The notes: a model not told the origin generated them from the sequence alone. A stretch of DNA of 64,000 bases from Luscinia megarhynchos (GCA_034336665.1 CM067584.1:2852001-2916000), one strand, 5' to 3'; numbered from the stretch's first letter, positions 22,860-40,057 are shown. Translations and numbers: made by a program.

Positions 22860-24236
22860 TCTGGGACAGGCACAGGTGACATTCAGTGGGGTTTTAACCC
22901 AGCTGAGAGGTGAATCCAGCTCTGGGACAGGCACAGGTGACATTCAGTGGGATTCTCACCGGCTGAGAGGTGAATCCAGCAGCTCTGGGACAGCACAGGT
23001 GACATTCAGTGGGATTCTCACCGAGCTGAGAGGTGATGCAGCAGCTCTGGGACAGCACAGGGGACACTCAGTGGGGTTTTAACTGAGCTGAGAGGTGAAT
23101 CCAACTCTGGGACAGGCACAGGTGACATTCAGTGGGATTCTCACCGAGCTGAGAGGTGAATCCAGCAGCTCTGGGACAGGCACAGGTGACATTCAGTGGG
23201 ATTCTCACTGAGCTGAGAGGTGAATCCAGCAGCTCTGGGACAGGCACAGGTGACATTCAGTGGGGTTTTAACCCAGCTGAGAGGTGAATCCAGCTCTGGG
23301 ACAGGCACAGGTGACATTCAGTGGAGTTTTAACCAGCTGAGAGGTGAATCCAACTCTGGGACAGCACAGGTGACATTCAGTGGGATTCTCACCGAGCTGA
23401 GAGGTGAATCCAACTCTGGGACAGCACAGGTGACATTCAGTGGGATTCTCACCGAGCTGAGAGGTGAATCCAGCAGCTCTGGGACAGCACAGGTGACATT
23501 CAGTGGGATTTTTAACCCAGCTGAGAGGTGAATCCAGCTCTGGGACAGCACAGGTGACATTCAGTGGGATTCTCACCAGGCTGAGAGGTGATGCAGCAGC
23601 TCTGGGACAGCACAGGTGACATTCAGTGGGATTTTTAACTGAGCTGAGAGGTGAATCCAACTCTGGGACAGGCACAGGTGACATTCAGTGGGATTCTCAC
23701 CGAGCTGAGAGGTGAATCCAGCAGCTCTGGGACAGGCACAGGTGACATTCAGTGGGATTCTCACCGAGCTGAGAGGTGAATCCAGCAGCTCTGGGACAGG
23801 CACAGGTGACATTCAGTGGGATTCTCACCGGGCTGAGAGGTGAATTCAGCAGCTCTGGGACAGCACAGGTGACATTCAGTGGGATTTTAACTGAGCTGAG
23901 AGGTGAATCCAACTCTGGGACAGGCACAGGTGACATTCAGTGGGATTTTAACTGAGCTGAGAGGTGAATCCAGCAGCTCTGGGACAGGCACAGGTGACAT
24001 TCAGTGGGATTCTCACCGAGCTGAGAGGTGAATCCAGCAGCTCTGGGACAGCACAGGTGACATTCAGTGGGATTCTCACCGGGCTGAGAGGTGAATCCAG
24101 CAGCTCTGGGACAGGCACAGGTGACATTCAGTGGGATTTTAACTGAGCTGAGAGGTGAATCCAACTCTGGGACAGGCACAGGTGACCTTCAGTGGGATTC
24201 TCACCAGGCTGAGAGGTGAATCCAGCAGCTCTGGAT
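22860..24236 (+). repeat. Roughly 62-bp array, about 22 copies, just before PPP3CC exon 2
   Basis: Units of 59-64 bp: AGCTCTGGGACAGGCACAGG, TGACATTCAGTGGGATTCTC, ACCGAGCTGAGAGGTGAATC, CAGC. I count 22 occurrences of the GTGACATTCAGTGG core or variant from 22876 to 24180. The array ends about 100 bp before the exon 2 acceptor. Each unit holds two sequences resembling 5' splice sites (CAG|GTGACA and GAG|GTGAAT). Confidence 0.97.
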
Positions 24237-24336
24237 ATTCAGATCATCCTTCCAGTGGAAATCCCATTTCTGGCTGGGAAGCAAACCCTGTCCCCGCCAA
24301 GCTCCGTGGTGCTGACTGCTTGCCTTGCCTTTGCAG

Positions 24337-24534
24337 CTGTGCCATTCCCCCCCACGCAGAGGCTGACTCTGAAGGAGGTGTTTGAGGATGGGAAGCCCAG
24401 GCTCGACGTCCTCAAGAGCCACTTGGTGAAGGAAGGGCGGCTGGAGGAGGAGGCGGCGCTGAAAATCATCAACGACGGCGCCGCCATCCTGAGGCACGAG
24501 AAAACCATGATCGAGGTGGAGGCTCCAATCACAG
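24337..24534 (+). CDS. PPP3CC: PPP3CC exon 2
   Basis: The acceptor is TTGCCTTTGCAG and the donor G|GTCAGA; phase 1 to phase 1. It encodes [20 protein letters not shown] and [20 protein letters not shown] up to EVEAPIT, the N-terminal helical part of the calcineurin A catalytic domain. Together with exon 1 it gives the expected IVKAVPFPP join. Confidence 0.97.
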
Positions 24535-24640
24535 GTCAGAGCCCAGGAATGCTGGATAACAAAATAACAAACCAGCAAAACCCCAGCAGGGCTTTTTTTT
24601 TAACTCTGCTGAGCTCTCAACAGAGAGGATTTTGCCACGC

Positions 24641-26990
<2,350 letters not shown>

Positions 26991-27394
26991 AACCCAGATC
27001 TCTCCTGCTGGATTTACCCTGCAGTGGAGTTCTGCAGGTTGAAAGCAATGCTGATAACTCACAGAGGGATTTTGGGCAGGAAAATGATGTCCCAGTCTCT
27101 GGATCCTCTCACAGTGACAGTGAGGTGGCAGTGATGGGGTTAATGCCAACCTCTGCCTTCTGGAGTGGTTTTAATGTCACTTGGAGCTGTCACTCAGGGA
27201 CAGGCAACAGGATCCCAGCAGAGAGTGGGAAGCAAATGTTGGAAAAGCTGCAGGATTCAGGATTGAGCAGGAATCAGGAAGAAAAAGGGCCTGAGTCACT
27301 GGTTCCCTCTGAAAAACCTGGAATGGGGTCAGGAAAAGCAGCAAAATCACCTGGGCTGGGACAGGGCTTTGCAACTCCCTGGGATTCCATGAGC

Positions 27395-28465
27395 AAGCAA
27401 TTGGGGTGTTTTGGTGTGGGGGATAAAGGATTCAGTGGGTCCATGTGGAACAGGAAATTTGGGAGTTCTTGGTGTAGGGGATAAAGGATTTAGAGAATCC
27501 CTGTGGAACAGGAAATTGGGGAGTTTTGGTGTGGATGATAAAGGATTCCGTGGATCAGGAAATTGGGAATTTCTTGGTGTGGAGGATAAAGGATTCAGTT
27601 GATCAGGAAATTGGGAATTTCTTGGTGTGGATGATAAAGGATTCAGTGGATCAGGAAATTGGGAATTTCTTGGTGTGGAGGATAAAGGATTCAGGGGATC
27701 CTCATGGAGCAGGAAATTGGGGAGTTTTGGTGTGGAGGATAAAGGATTCCGTGGATCCCTGTGGAACAGGAAATTGGGGAGTTCTTGGTGTGGGGGATAA
27801 AGGATTCAGTGGAGCAGGAAATTGGGAATTTCTTGGTGTGGGGGATAAAGGGTTCAGTGGATCCCATGGAGCAGGAAATTGGGGAGTTTTGGTGTGGAGG
27901 GTAAAGGACTCCGTGGATCAGGAAATTGGGAATTTCTTGGTGTGGGGGATAAAGGATTCAGTGGATCCCATGGAGCAGGAAATTGGGGAGTTCTTGGTGT
28001 GGGGGCTAAAGGATTCAGTGGATCCCTGTGGAACAGGAAATTGGGAATTTCTTGGTGTGGGGGATAAAGGATTCAGTGGATCAGGAAATTGGGGAGTTTT
28101 GGTGTGGAGGATAAAGGATTCAGTGGATCCCTGTGGAGCAGGAAATTGAGAATTTCTTGGTGTGGGGGATAAAGGATTTAGAGAATCCCTTGGAGCAGGA
28201 AATTGGGGAGTTCTTGGTGTGGAGGATAAAGGATTCAGTGGATCAGGAAATTGGGGAGTTTTGGTGTGGAGGATAAAGGATTCAGTGGATCCCATGGAGA
28301 AGGAAATTGGGGAGTTTTGGTGTGGGGGATAAAGGATTCAGTGGATCCCATGGAGAAGGAAATTGGGGAGTTTTGGTGTGGGGGATAAAGGATTCAGTGG
28401 ATCCCATGGAGAAGGAAACTGGGGAGTTTTGGTGTGGGGGATAAAGGATTCAGCAGATCCCCATG
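27395..28465 (+). repeat. GGAAATTGGGGAGTTTTGGTGTGG array
   Basis: About 19 units of 45-66 bp: AGCAGGAAATTGGGGAGTTT, TGGTGTGGAGGATAAAGGAT, TCAGTGGATCCCATGG. Length alternates because the ATCCC(A/T)TGGAGCAGG segment is present or absent. High identity between neighbours. Confidence 0.95.
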
Positions 28466-29205
28466 GCTGCTGCTGGCTCAGGGCAGAGCTGGGATGGGAC
28501 AGGAAGGGACAGCTCTTAGCAAATGCCACAAATCCCAAGGGATTGCAGCCATCTGGATTCACAGAGGCAGGGCCAAGTGGAAGTGCAGCTCTTATCCCAG
28601 TTGGAAGCAATGTCAGGAAGGGTTTTTGGGGGAGCAGGGAGCTGAAGTGTGGCAGAAATCAGCTGGAATGACACAGGGAGTGATTTCTCTTGGAAAAAAG
28701 GAGCTGCAGGAGCAGCTGAGCTCTGCAGAGGAACCTTCACCCAGTGAAAAATTTTTAGGGAGGAACTGTCAGAGATGAGTGCAAGGGGTTCTTTGAAGGA
28801 TTCTGCAGAGGATTTAGGGAGAGCAGGGCTGACAGCTTGAGCTCCAGCAGCCCCTGGCTCCCTTCCAGCCCTGAGCTCTGGAATCCTGACAGGGAGCCAA
28901 GGTGTGAGGAGGAGGAGCTGGGATGGATGAGGCAGAGCTGGGGCTGGTGGGCTTTGGGGTGGAGCCCCCCAGGAGGAAGGGGAAGGACACATCCCACTGC
29001 TGGGTTTGCACTTCCTGGGAATGTGTTCACCTGGAAAAGGGATTATATTGCAAACCAGCAGCTCCTTCTGAGAGAAAAGGATTTTTTTGCTGTTGAGCCC
29101 TGTGTCTGTGCATGGATTGTGTGGAAAAGTGCTGCTGCCACTCTGCTCTTAGCTCAGGATTTAATCTCAGATCTCCAGAAGTTCTGGGGATCAGCACCCT
29201 GGTCT
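28466..29205 (+). other. PPP3CC intron 3, single-copy
   Basis: Ordinary intron sequence. I see no exon-like reading frame with splice signals and no RNA gene. Confidence 0.4.
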
Positions 29206-29475
29206 CATCACAGAATCGTGGGATGGTTTGGGTTGGAAAGAACCTTAAATCCCATCCTGTTCCATCCCCTGCCCTGGCAGGGACACTTTCCACTATCCCA
29301 GGTTGCTCCCAGCCCTGTCCAGCCTGGCCTTGGACACTTCCAGGGATGGGGAAATCTTTCCCAGCTTCTCTGGGCACCCTGTGCCAGGGTCTCCCACATC
29401 ACAGGGCAGAAATTCTTCCCAAATCTTTGGTTCAAATCTATTCCCCCTTGTCCTCTCTGCCTGTGATAGTATGGA
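29205..29475 (-). mobile_element. CR1-like LINE fragment, minus orientation
   Basis: CACAGAATCGTGGGATGGTT, TGGGTTGGAAAGAACCTTAA, ATCCCCTGCCCTGGCAGGGA, CCAGGTTGCTCCCAGCCC and CTTGGACACTTCCAGGGATG reproduce the well-known CR1 3' end in reverse orientation. It is the clearest CR1 copy in the window. Confidence 0.85.
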
Positions 29476-32400
29476 AGAATTCCAATTTGGTGTCTCTCCT
29501 TGGAGAACTGAGATTGTAGGGCAAAAAAAGATGTTTTATCTTTTATTTCCTGCTGCTTTTTCCTTTCCTGCTGCCACAGATTCCCCCTGGAGAATCCCTC
29601 TGATCCCACAGCTCAGGGTGGGCACAGGCAGGGGCTACTCCAAACACCAGATCAGGCAGAATCCCAGAGTTTCCATTTCCACCTAGTGCACTGTGCTGGA
29701 AGAGATTCCCACCTGGATGCACAAAATCTGCTTTCTGTAGTAAAACAGCAGGTTTGGAGTATCCCAGATGGAAAAACATCCAGGTTTTCCTTGTGATGTG
29801 ACTCAGGAAATTTGGGGAGCAGCAGCAGCCTCCTGAGTCACCACACAAAATTTGGATCCATGGGGAGATGATCCAGTGCTTCCCTGAGCAGAGCCAGGCC
29901 TTGGAATATCCCTGTGGATTCCTTCCAGCTCAGGATATTCCACAATTCCACAACTGTGACCTTTTAACAGAATGAAATAGGAGGGGATGGTTTAATTGCA
30001 TCCTGCTGCAGGAAATAATGCCAGAGTGGGGGCCAGGGAGAGGTGCAAGGGCCAAATATCCCTGCCAGGTGCTCCCTGTGCCTCCAGGTGTTTGGTTGTC
30101 CAGGCAAAAGGAGGAATCTGTGGCTCAGATTCCACAATTCAACCCCCTCCCACCCCCTGGAAACCTCTCAGTTCATCAGCTCAGCTGGATGTTGGCAACA
30201 AATCATTCAACAAATTCTTGCTGGGCCTCTGGCTTAGGGGAAATTCTCATTTAAAAACATGAATTCCTAGTATAATGAGGCCGTGGAGAGTGGATTGGTT
30301 GATTGTTTTTTTATTTTTTTTTTTTTTAAAGAAAAGAATTGTGAGAGGGAGAGGGGAGGGGAAGAAGCTGGAATGCTGCTGGAAGGGTTTGCTGTCCCAC
30401 ACCCACTGTGACAGCCAGACTCATGAATCTGGTCCCAGATCCCAGCTCCAGGGTGCAGGGCTGACAGGCAGCAGGGAAATCAGGGTGAATTCCTCCTTTG
30501 GGACATGCTGAAGGATTCCCAGTGGGGAATAATGCTCCTTTCATGGAGCTTTTAATCCCAAATTATCCCCCACAGTGGGCACAAGAGAGCTCTGTGCTCG
30601 TGGTAGGGAAGGACCATCCCCATCTATGAAGCTGGAAAACAATGAATAGAATTATTTGTTAAATTAAAAAGCAAAACAGTTGTTAAGGCCAGGAACAGAA
30701 TCCATGGAAAGAGGAAATCTATCAGGAAAAGTGGTGTGATAATGGATCCACCTTTCCCAGGCCACTTTTTCCAATCCAGTTATGACAGGACACGTGATTG
30801 CTGTCTAATTATGGAATTGTATGTTAACCTTGATTTAATGCACTTTTTACCCAGAATAATATTAAAGAGATCCAGAGTAATATTAAAGAGATCCAGTCAG
30901 CCCTGTAAAGTGGGAGTGAAGGTGGATTTGTGGGCTGGGTTTGGGATTTCTGCCTCTGTTCCCCCTCTGGCAGGCTCTGTGTAAAACTTCCTTACAAATT
31001 CCAGATTTTGGGAATGGTGAGAGAGGTCAGGGTAGGGCAGGTTTGGCACCAGCCCCTCTTGCATTTTTGGGGTTACAGATCCTTGGAATTCCCTCCCTGT
31101 GTCCTGCTGAGCTTTTCCTTTCCAAGTGGATCAAACCCTTGGCTTCAGCCTTCACACCAAGGGGCAGAATAAGGAGAGAAGGAGATTATTTAACATTATC
31201 TAAACCCAAAAGGCTGTGACTGCCTGGGTTTGCTCCTTGGCTGTTGCAAACAGGCAGTAACCAATTTTTGGGTGCAGCACTGGGAAAGGGATCTGTGCAA
31301 AACATCAGGAAACATCCCAGGCATGCAAAAGCAGAAACTCCCTCATTGCTCATTTCTCATTCCAGCCCCTCTGGAGCCCTCGAGGGCTCTTCAGTGTCCT
31401 CCACTCCTTGTCCTGGCACTGGCAGTCCCCACATCCCTGGGAATGCCACAGGGAATGGCCACTCTCCACATCCCTGGAGTGTCCAGGGAGAATTCAACCC
31501 CAGTTCACTTCAGACCCCTTCAAATGTGTTTTAAAATCTCTCTTGTGCAAGCTGCCAGCCTTCCATACATCCCAGCCCTCCCCTGTTGGTGCTGTGTCTC
31601 TGCCTTGCTTTGATGCCAGGGCTGCTTCTTCCTCCAAGTCATTTAGTTCATTTATAGCAACTTCCAAGCTCTCCTGCCAGCCCAGAAAAGTGACATTTCA
31701 CTTGCAAACACAGGGAGGTTAAAGCTTTAAATCCCAGAATAATTACAAATGGTTTTGTTGGGAGCATTCCTCCTGGTAACAGATGCAATAAAACATGATT
31801 CTGCTACTGGCCTTGGCCCTGTTCTCTTTTGGAATTCCCAATTAATCAAGTTGTTAATGTGGGGTTGAATTCCAAGTGAGACACAGGCAGTGCTTTGCAG
31901 CTGCTGAGGGTTTTTGGGATCAGCTGGGATGATTCCTGCAGAGCTTACCTTGCTGAAACACCCCCAGACCTGAGCTGGGGGCCAGCTGGGACCTGCTCCT
32001 TTGGGTTTGGGGCTTGTTCCCAGCTGGTTCCTGGGGATCTGTGCCCCAGATCAGGGATGCTGGGGGTGTCACCAGACCTGGTGCTGCTTCCCATTGCCAG
32101 GATAAGCTCCTGTTAGAGACTTTAATCCAGATCCTGTCCTTGTGGATTGTCCTTGAGCCTCCACAGCAAGGAGGGAAGTGTGCCAGCAGCCTGACACAGG
32201 TGACTGAGCCCTGTCACCTCCCAGCCCTTCCCTCAGGCTTGTTTTGGGGAAGCCAGCATGAAATATTTCTGCTAAAACCCCCACTTCAGGCCTGACTTTG
32301 GTCTCATCAAAGGCTCAGGCTTTGCAGGTGCTGCTGCACACAGAGGGGATGTGCAAAGCCCTTTTCAAAGCTTTGCTAAACTAAGCTTGTTTTTTTGGGC

Positions 32401-32871
32401 TCAGCTTTTCCTGTTTTGAGCTTGAACTTCACATGACTGTAGAGCAAGCAGAAAAACCAGGCAGGGGGGGGAAATCAGTGGGGAAGGTGAAGTTGAATTT
32501 TCCAGGTGTTTTTGGGCAAGTATCTGCTTTCTCTGACTGCTCTCCATCCCATGGAACATCTGGAGCAAACAGCTGGTTCTGCTTTGCTGCTCTGCAAAAG
32601 GTTTTTTTTTCCTTTGGTTTGTGCTGGGAGCAGAGCTGCCCTCACCCAGCCCCTGAGCTGCTTTCTCTTGGCTCTGACCTCATCTGTCACTTCTCCAAGT
32701 CAGCCCTAATATAGAGAAATCCCAGTGGCTTTTCCAGCAGAGGATCCACTGCCCATTATGGAGCTGGGTTCCACTTTGGGTGTCTTCCCAGAACCTCTTA
32801 GTGCAGCCTCAGGCTGATGAGTGGCCCTGGGAAAGGATTTTCTGACATTGCCCTGCTTGCCTCTCTTACAG
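29476..32871 (+). other. PPP3CC intron 3, right part
   Basis: About 3.4 kb without tandem arrays, unusual for this gene. It includes a T run at 30305-30330 and closely repeated GAGATCCAG(A/T) near 30866-30898. No gene or structured RNA recognised. It ends with the acceptor CTCTCTTACAG. Confidence 0.4.
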
Positions 32872-32983
32872 TGTGTGCTGTATTTATGGAGTTTAAAGAT
32901 AAATCACCCCAAAACGTTGTTCCTCCTTCGAGGGAACCACGAGTGCAGGCACCTCACAGAATATTTCACCTTCAAGCAGGAAT
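32872..32983 (+). CDS. PPP3CC: PPP3CC exon 4: GNHE motif
   Basis: 112 nt, phase 0 to phase 1 (AATGTAAGT donor). It encodes [20 protein letters not shown], then [17 protein letters not shown]. The Asn and His of GNHE are the third metal-ligand and proton-donor motif. Intact and near-identical to calcineurin A of other vertebrates. Confidence 0.98.
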
Positions 32984-33609
32984 GTAAGTATCAGCAGTGG
33001 GAGAAGGATTTGAATGCATTTAAATAATACATTTTAAAATATATTTTTTTAAAAAAAGGTGTTGTGAGAAGACGTGGGCTTCAATTTTTGTGGCATCAGA
33101 GCTGTAAAAACCTTGTTGTCTTGTTTTCCTCTTTCAACCCTTGCTATAAAAAACACCCAAAACCCAAATTTTTAAATTCTTCTGAGCACCAAATGTGGCC
33201 TTTTGGTTTCAAAGACTGAGTGTGGCTGGAAGAAATGGGAACACTTCTCCCCTGATGAGCCAGGCACATCCTCCCCTCCCTGACTTGCAGGCCCAGCAAC
33301 ATTTAATCAGTGCCAAAAGATTCCAGACTGTGCAGCTGGGATCAGTGACTGCACTTGGGAGTGGGGGAAGGATTTTGCACTGGGGACATCATTTACCTTT
33401 TTTTTTAGTTCAAAGATGTGCACAGAGTTTGAGCATTTTTAAGGGAAGGGATGGGGTGGCTTCATCAGCATCCCAAATTTACTCCATGATCCCAGTTTTC
33501 ATTATGTGGAAACACCTCATCTCTTTGTGCTCATCTCAGTGCAGGTGTTTTAGAAAACAACCTGAAGGGAGATAAATATTATCCAATTCCAGATTAAAAG
33601 ACCTTTTCT

Positions 33610-35210
33610 ATTACACATTCACGAATTCTTTTCCAAGTCAGTATTTTCACAAATACTCAGGTGCAGAATTTGATTCTAGATCAGAATTTTCACAAACATC
33701 CAGGTGCAAGGTTTGATTCCAAATCAGTATTTTCATGAATACATAGGTACAGATTCCAAATCAAAATTTTCACAAATCCACAGGTACAGAGTTTGATTCC
33801 AAATCAGAATTTTCACAAATACAGAGGTGCAAAGTTTGATTCCAAATAAGAATTTTCACAAATCCACAGGTGCAAAGTTTGATTCTAAATGGGTATTTTC
33901 ATGAATACACAGGTGCAGAGTTTGATTCTAAATGGATATTTTCTTGAATACACAGGTCCAGAATTTGATTCTAGATCAGAATTTTCACAAGTACACGAAA
34001 GCAGTTTGATTCTAAATCAGAATTTTCACAAATCCACAGGTGCAAAGTTTGATTTTAAATGGGTATTTTCATGAATACACAGGTGCAGAATTTGATTCTA
34101 GATCAGAATTTTCACAAACATCCAGGTGCAAGGTTTGATTCCAAATCAGAATTTTCATGAGTACATAGGTACAGATTCCAAATCAAAATTTTCACAAATC
34201 CACAGGTACAGAGTTTGATTCTAAATCAGAATTTTCACGAATACACAAGTGCAGAATTTGATTCTAAATCAGAATTTTTACAAATGTAGAGGTGCAAAGT
34301 TTGAGTCTAAATGGGTATTTTCATGAATACATAGGTACAGAATTTGATTCTAGATCAGAATTTTCACAAGTACACGAAAGCAGTTTGATTCTAAATCAGA
34401 ATTTTCACAAACACACGGGTGCAGAATTTGATTCTAGATCAGAATTTTCACAAAAACACAGGTGCAAAGTTTGATTCCAGACAAGAATTTTGTCACACAG
34501 GTGCAGAATTTGATTCTAAATCAGAATTTTACAAATACACAGGTGCAGAGTGTGATTCTAAATGGCTATTTTCATGAATGCACAGGTGCAGAATTTGATT
34601 CTAGATCAAAATTTTCACAAACACAGAGATGCAAAGTTTGATTCCAGATAAGAATTTTCACAGACACAGGTGCAGAATTTGATTCTAGATCAGAATTTTC
34701 ACAAATACAGGGATGCAAAGTTTGATTCCAAATAAGAATTTTCACAAACACACAGGTGCAGAATTGGATTCTAGATCAGAATTTTCACAAGTACACGAAT
34801 GCAGTTTGATTCTAAATCAGAATTTTCACAAACACACAGGTGCAGAGTTTGAGTCTAAATGGGTATTTTCATGAATACACAGGTGCAGAATTTGATTCTA
34901 GATCAGAATTTTCACAAATACAGAGATGCAGAATCTGATTCCAAACCAGAATTTTCACAAATACACAGGTGCAGAGTGTGATTCTAAATGGGTATTTTCA
35001 CGAATACACAGGTGCAGAGTGTGATTCTAAATGGATATTTTCTTGAATACACAGGTCCAGAATTTGATTCTAAATCAGAATTTTCACAAACACAGAGATG
35101 CAAAGTTTGATTCCAAATAAGAATTTTCACAAACCCGCAGGTGCAGAATTTGATTCCAAATCAGAATTTTCACGAAGACACTGGCGCAGAGTTTGATTCT
35201 AAGTAACACC
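33610..35210 (+). repeat. Roughly 45-bp array in PPP3CC intron 4
   Basis: About 35 units of 42-48 bp: ACACAGGTGCAGAATTTGAT, TCTAGATCAGAATTTTCACA, AAT. Variants are GCAAAGTTTGATTCC and TGGGTATTTTCATGAAT. The array ends about 125 bp before exon 5. The unit contains ACAG|GTGCAG, which can be read as a weak donor. Confidence 0.95.
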
Positions 35211-35335
35211 CTGGTGCAAAACTTGATTTTTGGGCCATTTTGATTTTGAGCTGCCATACCTCCTTTAGAAATGGAGCTCCCTGAGTTTGTTGATCAGCAC
35301 TTTATCCATCAGAGGCTGTTTGATCCCCCTGCCAG

Positions 35336-35481
35336 GTCGAATCAAGTACTCGGAGCGAGTGTACGACGCGTGCATGGACACCTTCGACTGTCTTCCTCTT
35401 GCTGCCCTCCTCAACCAGCAGTTCCTGTGTGTGCACGGGGGCCTCTCTCCAGAAATCACATGTCTAGATGACATTAGGAAA
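35336..35481 (+). CDS. PPP3CC: PPP3CC exon 5
   Basis: 146 nt, phase 1 to phase 0 (AAA|GTAAGT). It encodes [20 protein letters not shown], then [20 protein letters not shown] and DIRK. HGG is the fourth motif, with the metal-ligand His. Mammalian gamma has GMSPEITSLDD, so the M/L and S/C changes are conservative. Confidence 0.98.
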
Positions 35482-35829
35482 GTAAGTCAGCTCCATGGAG
35501 TTCTCCCTTCCCTGAGGAAACAATCCCTTCCCAGCGATTTCCCTGAGTCCTGGTGAGGTTCAGGGGGGATTAAGGGATGGGTGAAGAGAGTTTAAAGCAC
35601 TTGGTTTTTACATCTCTGCAGTTTGGGGATATCTGTGTGGGGTTGGTGTGTGCTGGGAGAGCTTCTCTGCCAGCAAGGGGATGAGTTCAATCAAATCCTA
35701 ATCCAGGACCTTTATCAAATCCTTCCATCCCAAACCTTCATTCACACCAGGGCAGCGATGCCTGGGGTTTTGGCTTTTATATTTTTCAGATTCTGCTGCT
35801 TAGTGTGTCACTCTGAAACTTCATATTAG

Positions 35830-36175
35830 GTGTTAGTTAGGTGTTAGTAAGTTCTCTTCACAGGGTAGTTGGACAAAAGAGCCCGAAAATCAAGGACACC
35901 CAGTACCCAAAAAGCAGAAACAACAGCAAGGCAGAGGAGAAAGCCCAGGGGGCTGAGACTTCATAGCCTGGGGCTGTGCTTGGATAATTGACCTTAATAA
36001 GTAGATGAACCAAAACTTACAAAAGAATAAAACTCAGGATCCATCTTGGATTTGATTTGGGGTAGCCCCATCCAGGCTCTTGCACTGCCCAAGGTGAATC
36101 CTTTCAATAAATTCCGATTTTATCCCTTTTGCTCTGCCCAGTCTCTGCTCCAGCTCAGCCTTCCCAGGCAGCAGT
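35830..36175 (+). mobile_element. LTR-like sequence in PPP3CC intron 5 (tentative)
   Basis: The stretch has the layout of an LTR R-U5 end: AATAAA at 36026-36031 and again at 36107-36112, then TTTTATCCCTTTTGCTCTGC, CCAGTCTCTGCTCCAGCTCA and GCCTTCCCAGGCA. I see no reverse-transcriptase-like frame nearby. The left end is not defined. Rated low because it rests on general resemblance. Confidence 0.35.
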
Positions 36176-36246
36176 GGGGCTCCCCCTGGGTGGGTTTGGG
36201 GCTGGAATCCTCCACAGCTCCTGCTGATGTTGTGTCCCCTCTCCAG

Positions 36247-36386
36247 TTAGACAGGTTCAAGGAGCCTCCAGCCTTTGGTCCGATGTGTGACCTGCTGTGG
36301 TCGGATCCCTCGGAGGATTACGGCAACGAGAAAACCCTGGAGCACTTTGCCCACAACACTGTCCGAGGCTGCTCCTATTTCTACAG
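36247..36386 (+). CDS. PPP3CC: PPP3CC exon 6
   Basis: 140 nt, phase 0 to phase 2 (ACAG|GTGAGG). It encodes [20 protein letters not shown], then [20 protein letters not shown] and GCSYFYR/S. The WSDP and NTVRGCSYF segments belong to the conserved catalytic core of PPP2B phosphatases. Confidence 0.98.
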
Positions 36387-36806
36387 GTGAGGCTGCTTTA
36401 GAGAGCATTTTCCCTCACTCTAAAATCACTCTTCAGGCCACTCTGTACATGAAATTCTCCTCACTTGGCTCTAATGCACAAATTCTTGTGTTTTTTTCCT
36501 CTGTAACACTGAGCTGTCTTTGGATAAGTTACTTTATAGAATTGTCTCAAACAGAGAGATGCTTCTTTGGTCTGGCCCTGTGAGTGGTTTTCAACACCTG
36601 GATCTCTAGGAAACAATCTCTCCTTGCTAAAAAAGGATTTGTGCTGACAGAATCCTTTACAATTAATTTTTAAATGAAAAAATATAATCTGGGGTGCTGG
36701 ACAGAAGCTGGATGTTTTCTGCAAGTTGCTCCCTGAAACCAAGCCCACCCAAGCTCTGTGCTCTCCTTTGCTCCCTGCTGAGTTCTCCTCCCTTTTTGTT
36801 TTCCAG

Positions 36807-36884
36807 TTATCCTGCAGTGTGTGAATTTTTGCAGAACAATAGTTTGTTATCTGTAATCCGAGCTCACGAAGCCCAGGATGCTGG
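36807..36884 (+). CDS. PPP3CC: PPP3CC exon 7
   Basis: 78 nt, phase 2 to phase 2. With flanking bases it encodes [20 protein letters not shown] and HEAQDAG. IRAHEAQ carries the conserved His ligand and Arg of the active site. The donor GGGTAAGT leads straight into the G-rich array. Confidence 0.98.
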
Positions 36885-36892
36885 GTAAGTGA

Positions 36893-38215
<1,323 letters not shown>

Positions 38216-38682
38216 CTGATACAAAAAATACATTATTTTTGATACAAAACCCTCTCCTCCAGTCACATTCTTGTGCCTGGAATGAAAGAGAGCTTTGTGT
38301 GCTGAGCTGAAGTGGTTGACTTAATGTGTTAGTGGTAATTAACTGTGGAGTCACAAGGCCTGGGATGGAGCTTTCATTCCCAGCCACAGCAGAACTGATG
38401 GATTCTGCCATCCCACAGGAGCTCCTGGTGTAGGAAAACTTTCCACTTCCCTCTGCCCCTAAACCATGGGGATCATGGTGACATCTTCTGCACTTATGGG
38501 ATTTTTCACTCCTCACTTTGGATCTTGGCTCTGAGCTTTACTCTCAAAGCTGAGAACCAACCTGAGTAAACAATTATGGCTTAAATCTTCTCATTTTGGG
38601 GAGTTGGTAGCTTGATTCTACACAAGTGTAAACTGATGTTATAAATTTAAGATTTTTTTTTTTTAATACTGGTAAAACTTCC

Positions 38683-39331
<649 letters not shown>

Positions 39332-40057
39332 TAAATCCTTGCAAAAACAGCTGTTGATACCCATTTCAAAAAGCTTTTACCAATAAAACCCTCCTTTCTT
39401 GCTCTTTCTGCATTGCTGGTGGAGCTGATCTAGGGTGCTGTAGCCCCACCTCAGAATTTGGAGACATCTCTCTTGCTTTGCAACAGAAGAATTTTAAATT
39501 CCTCTTGGCTCCTGGCCCACCAAAAAGAAGCATTCACTTCAATCCAAGGCTTATTTTGTTCTGAGGAAGGCAAGGCAGCTTAAAATATGACCAAGATTTT
39601 GCCTCAGCTTTTCACCAGAAGGATTTTTACCTCTCCAGATGAGCCTAAATTCCACCCCAGTCTCTATTTGCTGCTTCACCTTCACAACTCCCAAAGGGCT
39701 TTTTTGACTTTGAGGCACCAAAGGTCGAATCCCCTCTCCCCAAATTTGTCATTTCTCAGAGCCAGGTGGTTGTGGTGTGGGTGGGGATGGGGAGGGGGGA
39801 CCTTGAGGCAGCTCAGGCTGTTCTGGAGGAATGTTGGCACCTCCTTCCCCACGTCTGGTTGCTCTGGGATGTGCCTGGCCTGCATCCCCCTCCCTGGCAG
39901 AGGCTGCGCCGTGTGTCTGCTCCAGCAGCCTGTGCCTAAAAGTGTCTTTAGGCTCCCACTTGCAGGGGACAGACGACCTTGAAATCCTTCCCTCATGCTC
40001 CAGATCCCTCTGGGGTGCCCCTGGGCTCTCTGACCTCGCTGTCTGTGCCTCTTGCAG

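Noticed and set aside
22860..24236. Regular 62-bp direct repeats considered as a CRISPR-like array
   Set aside because: There are no unique spacers; whole units are homologous, and the setting is an intron of a vertebrate gene. It is a minisatellite.
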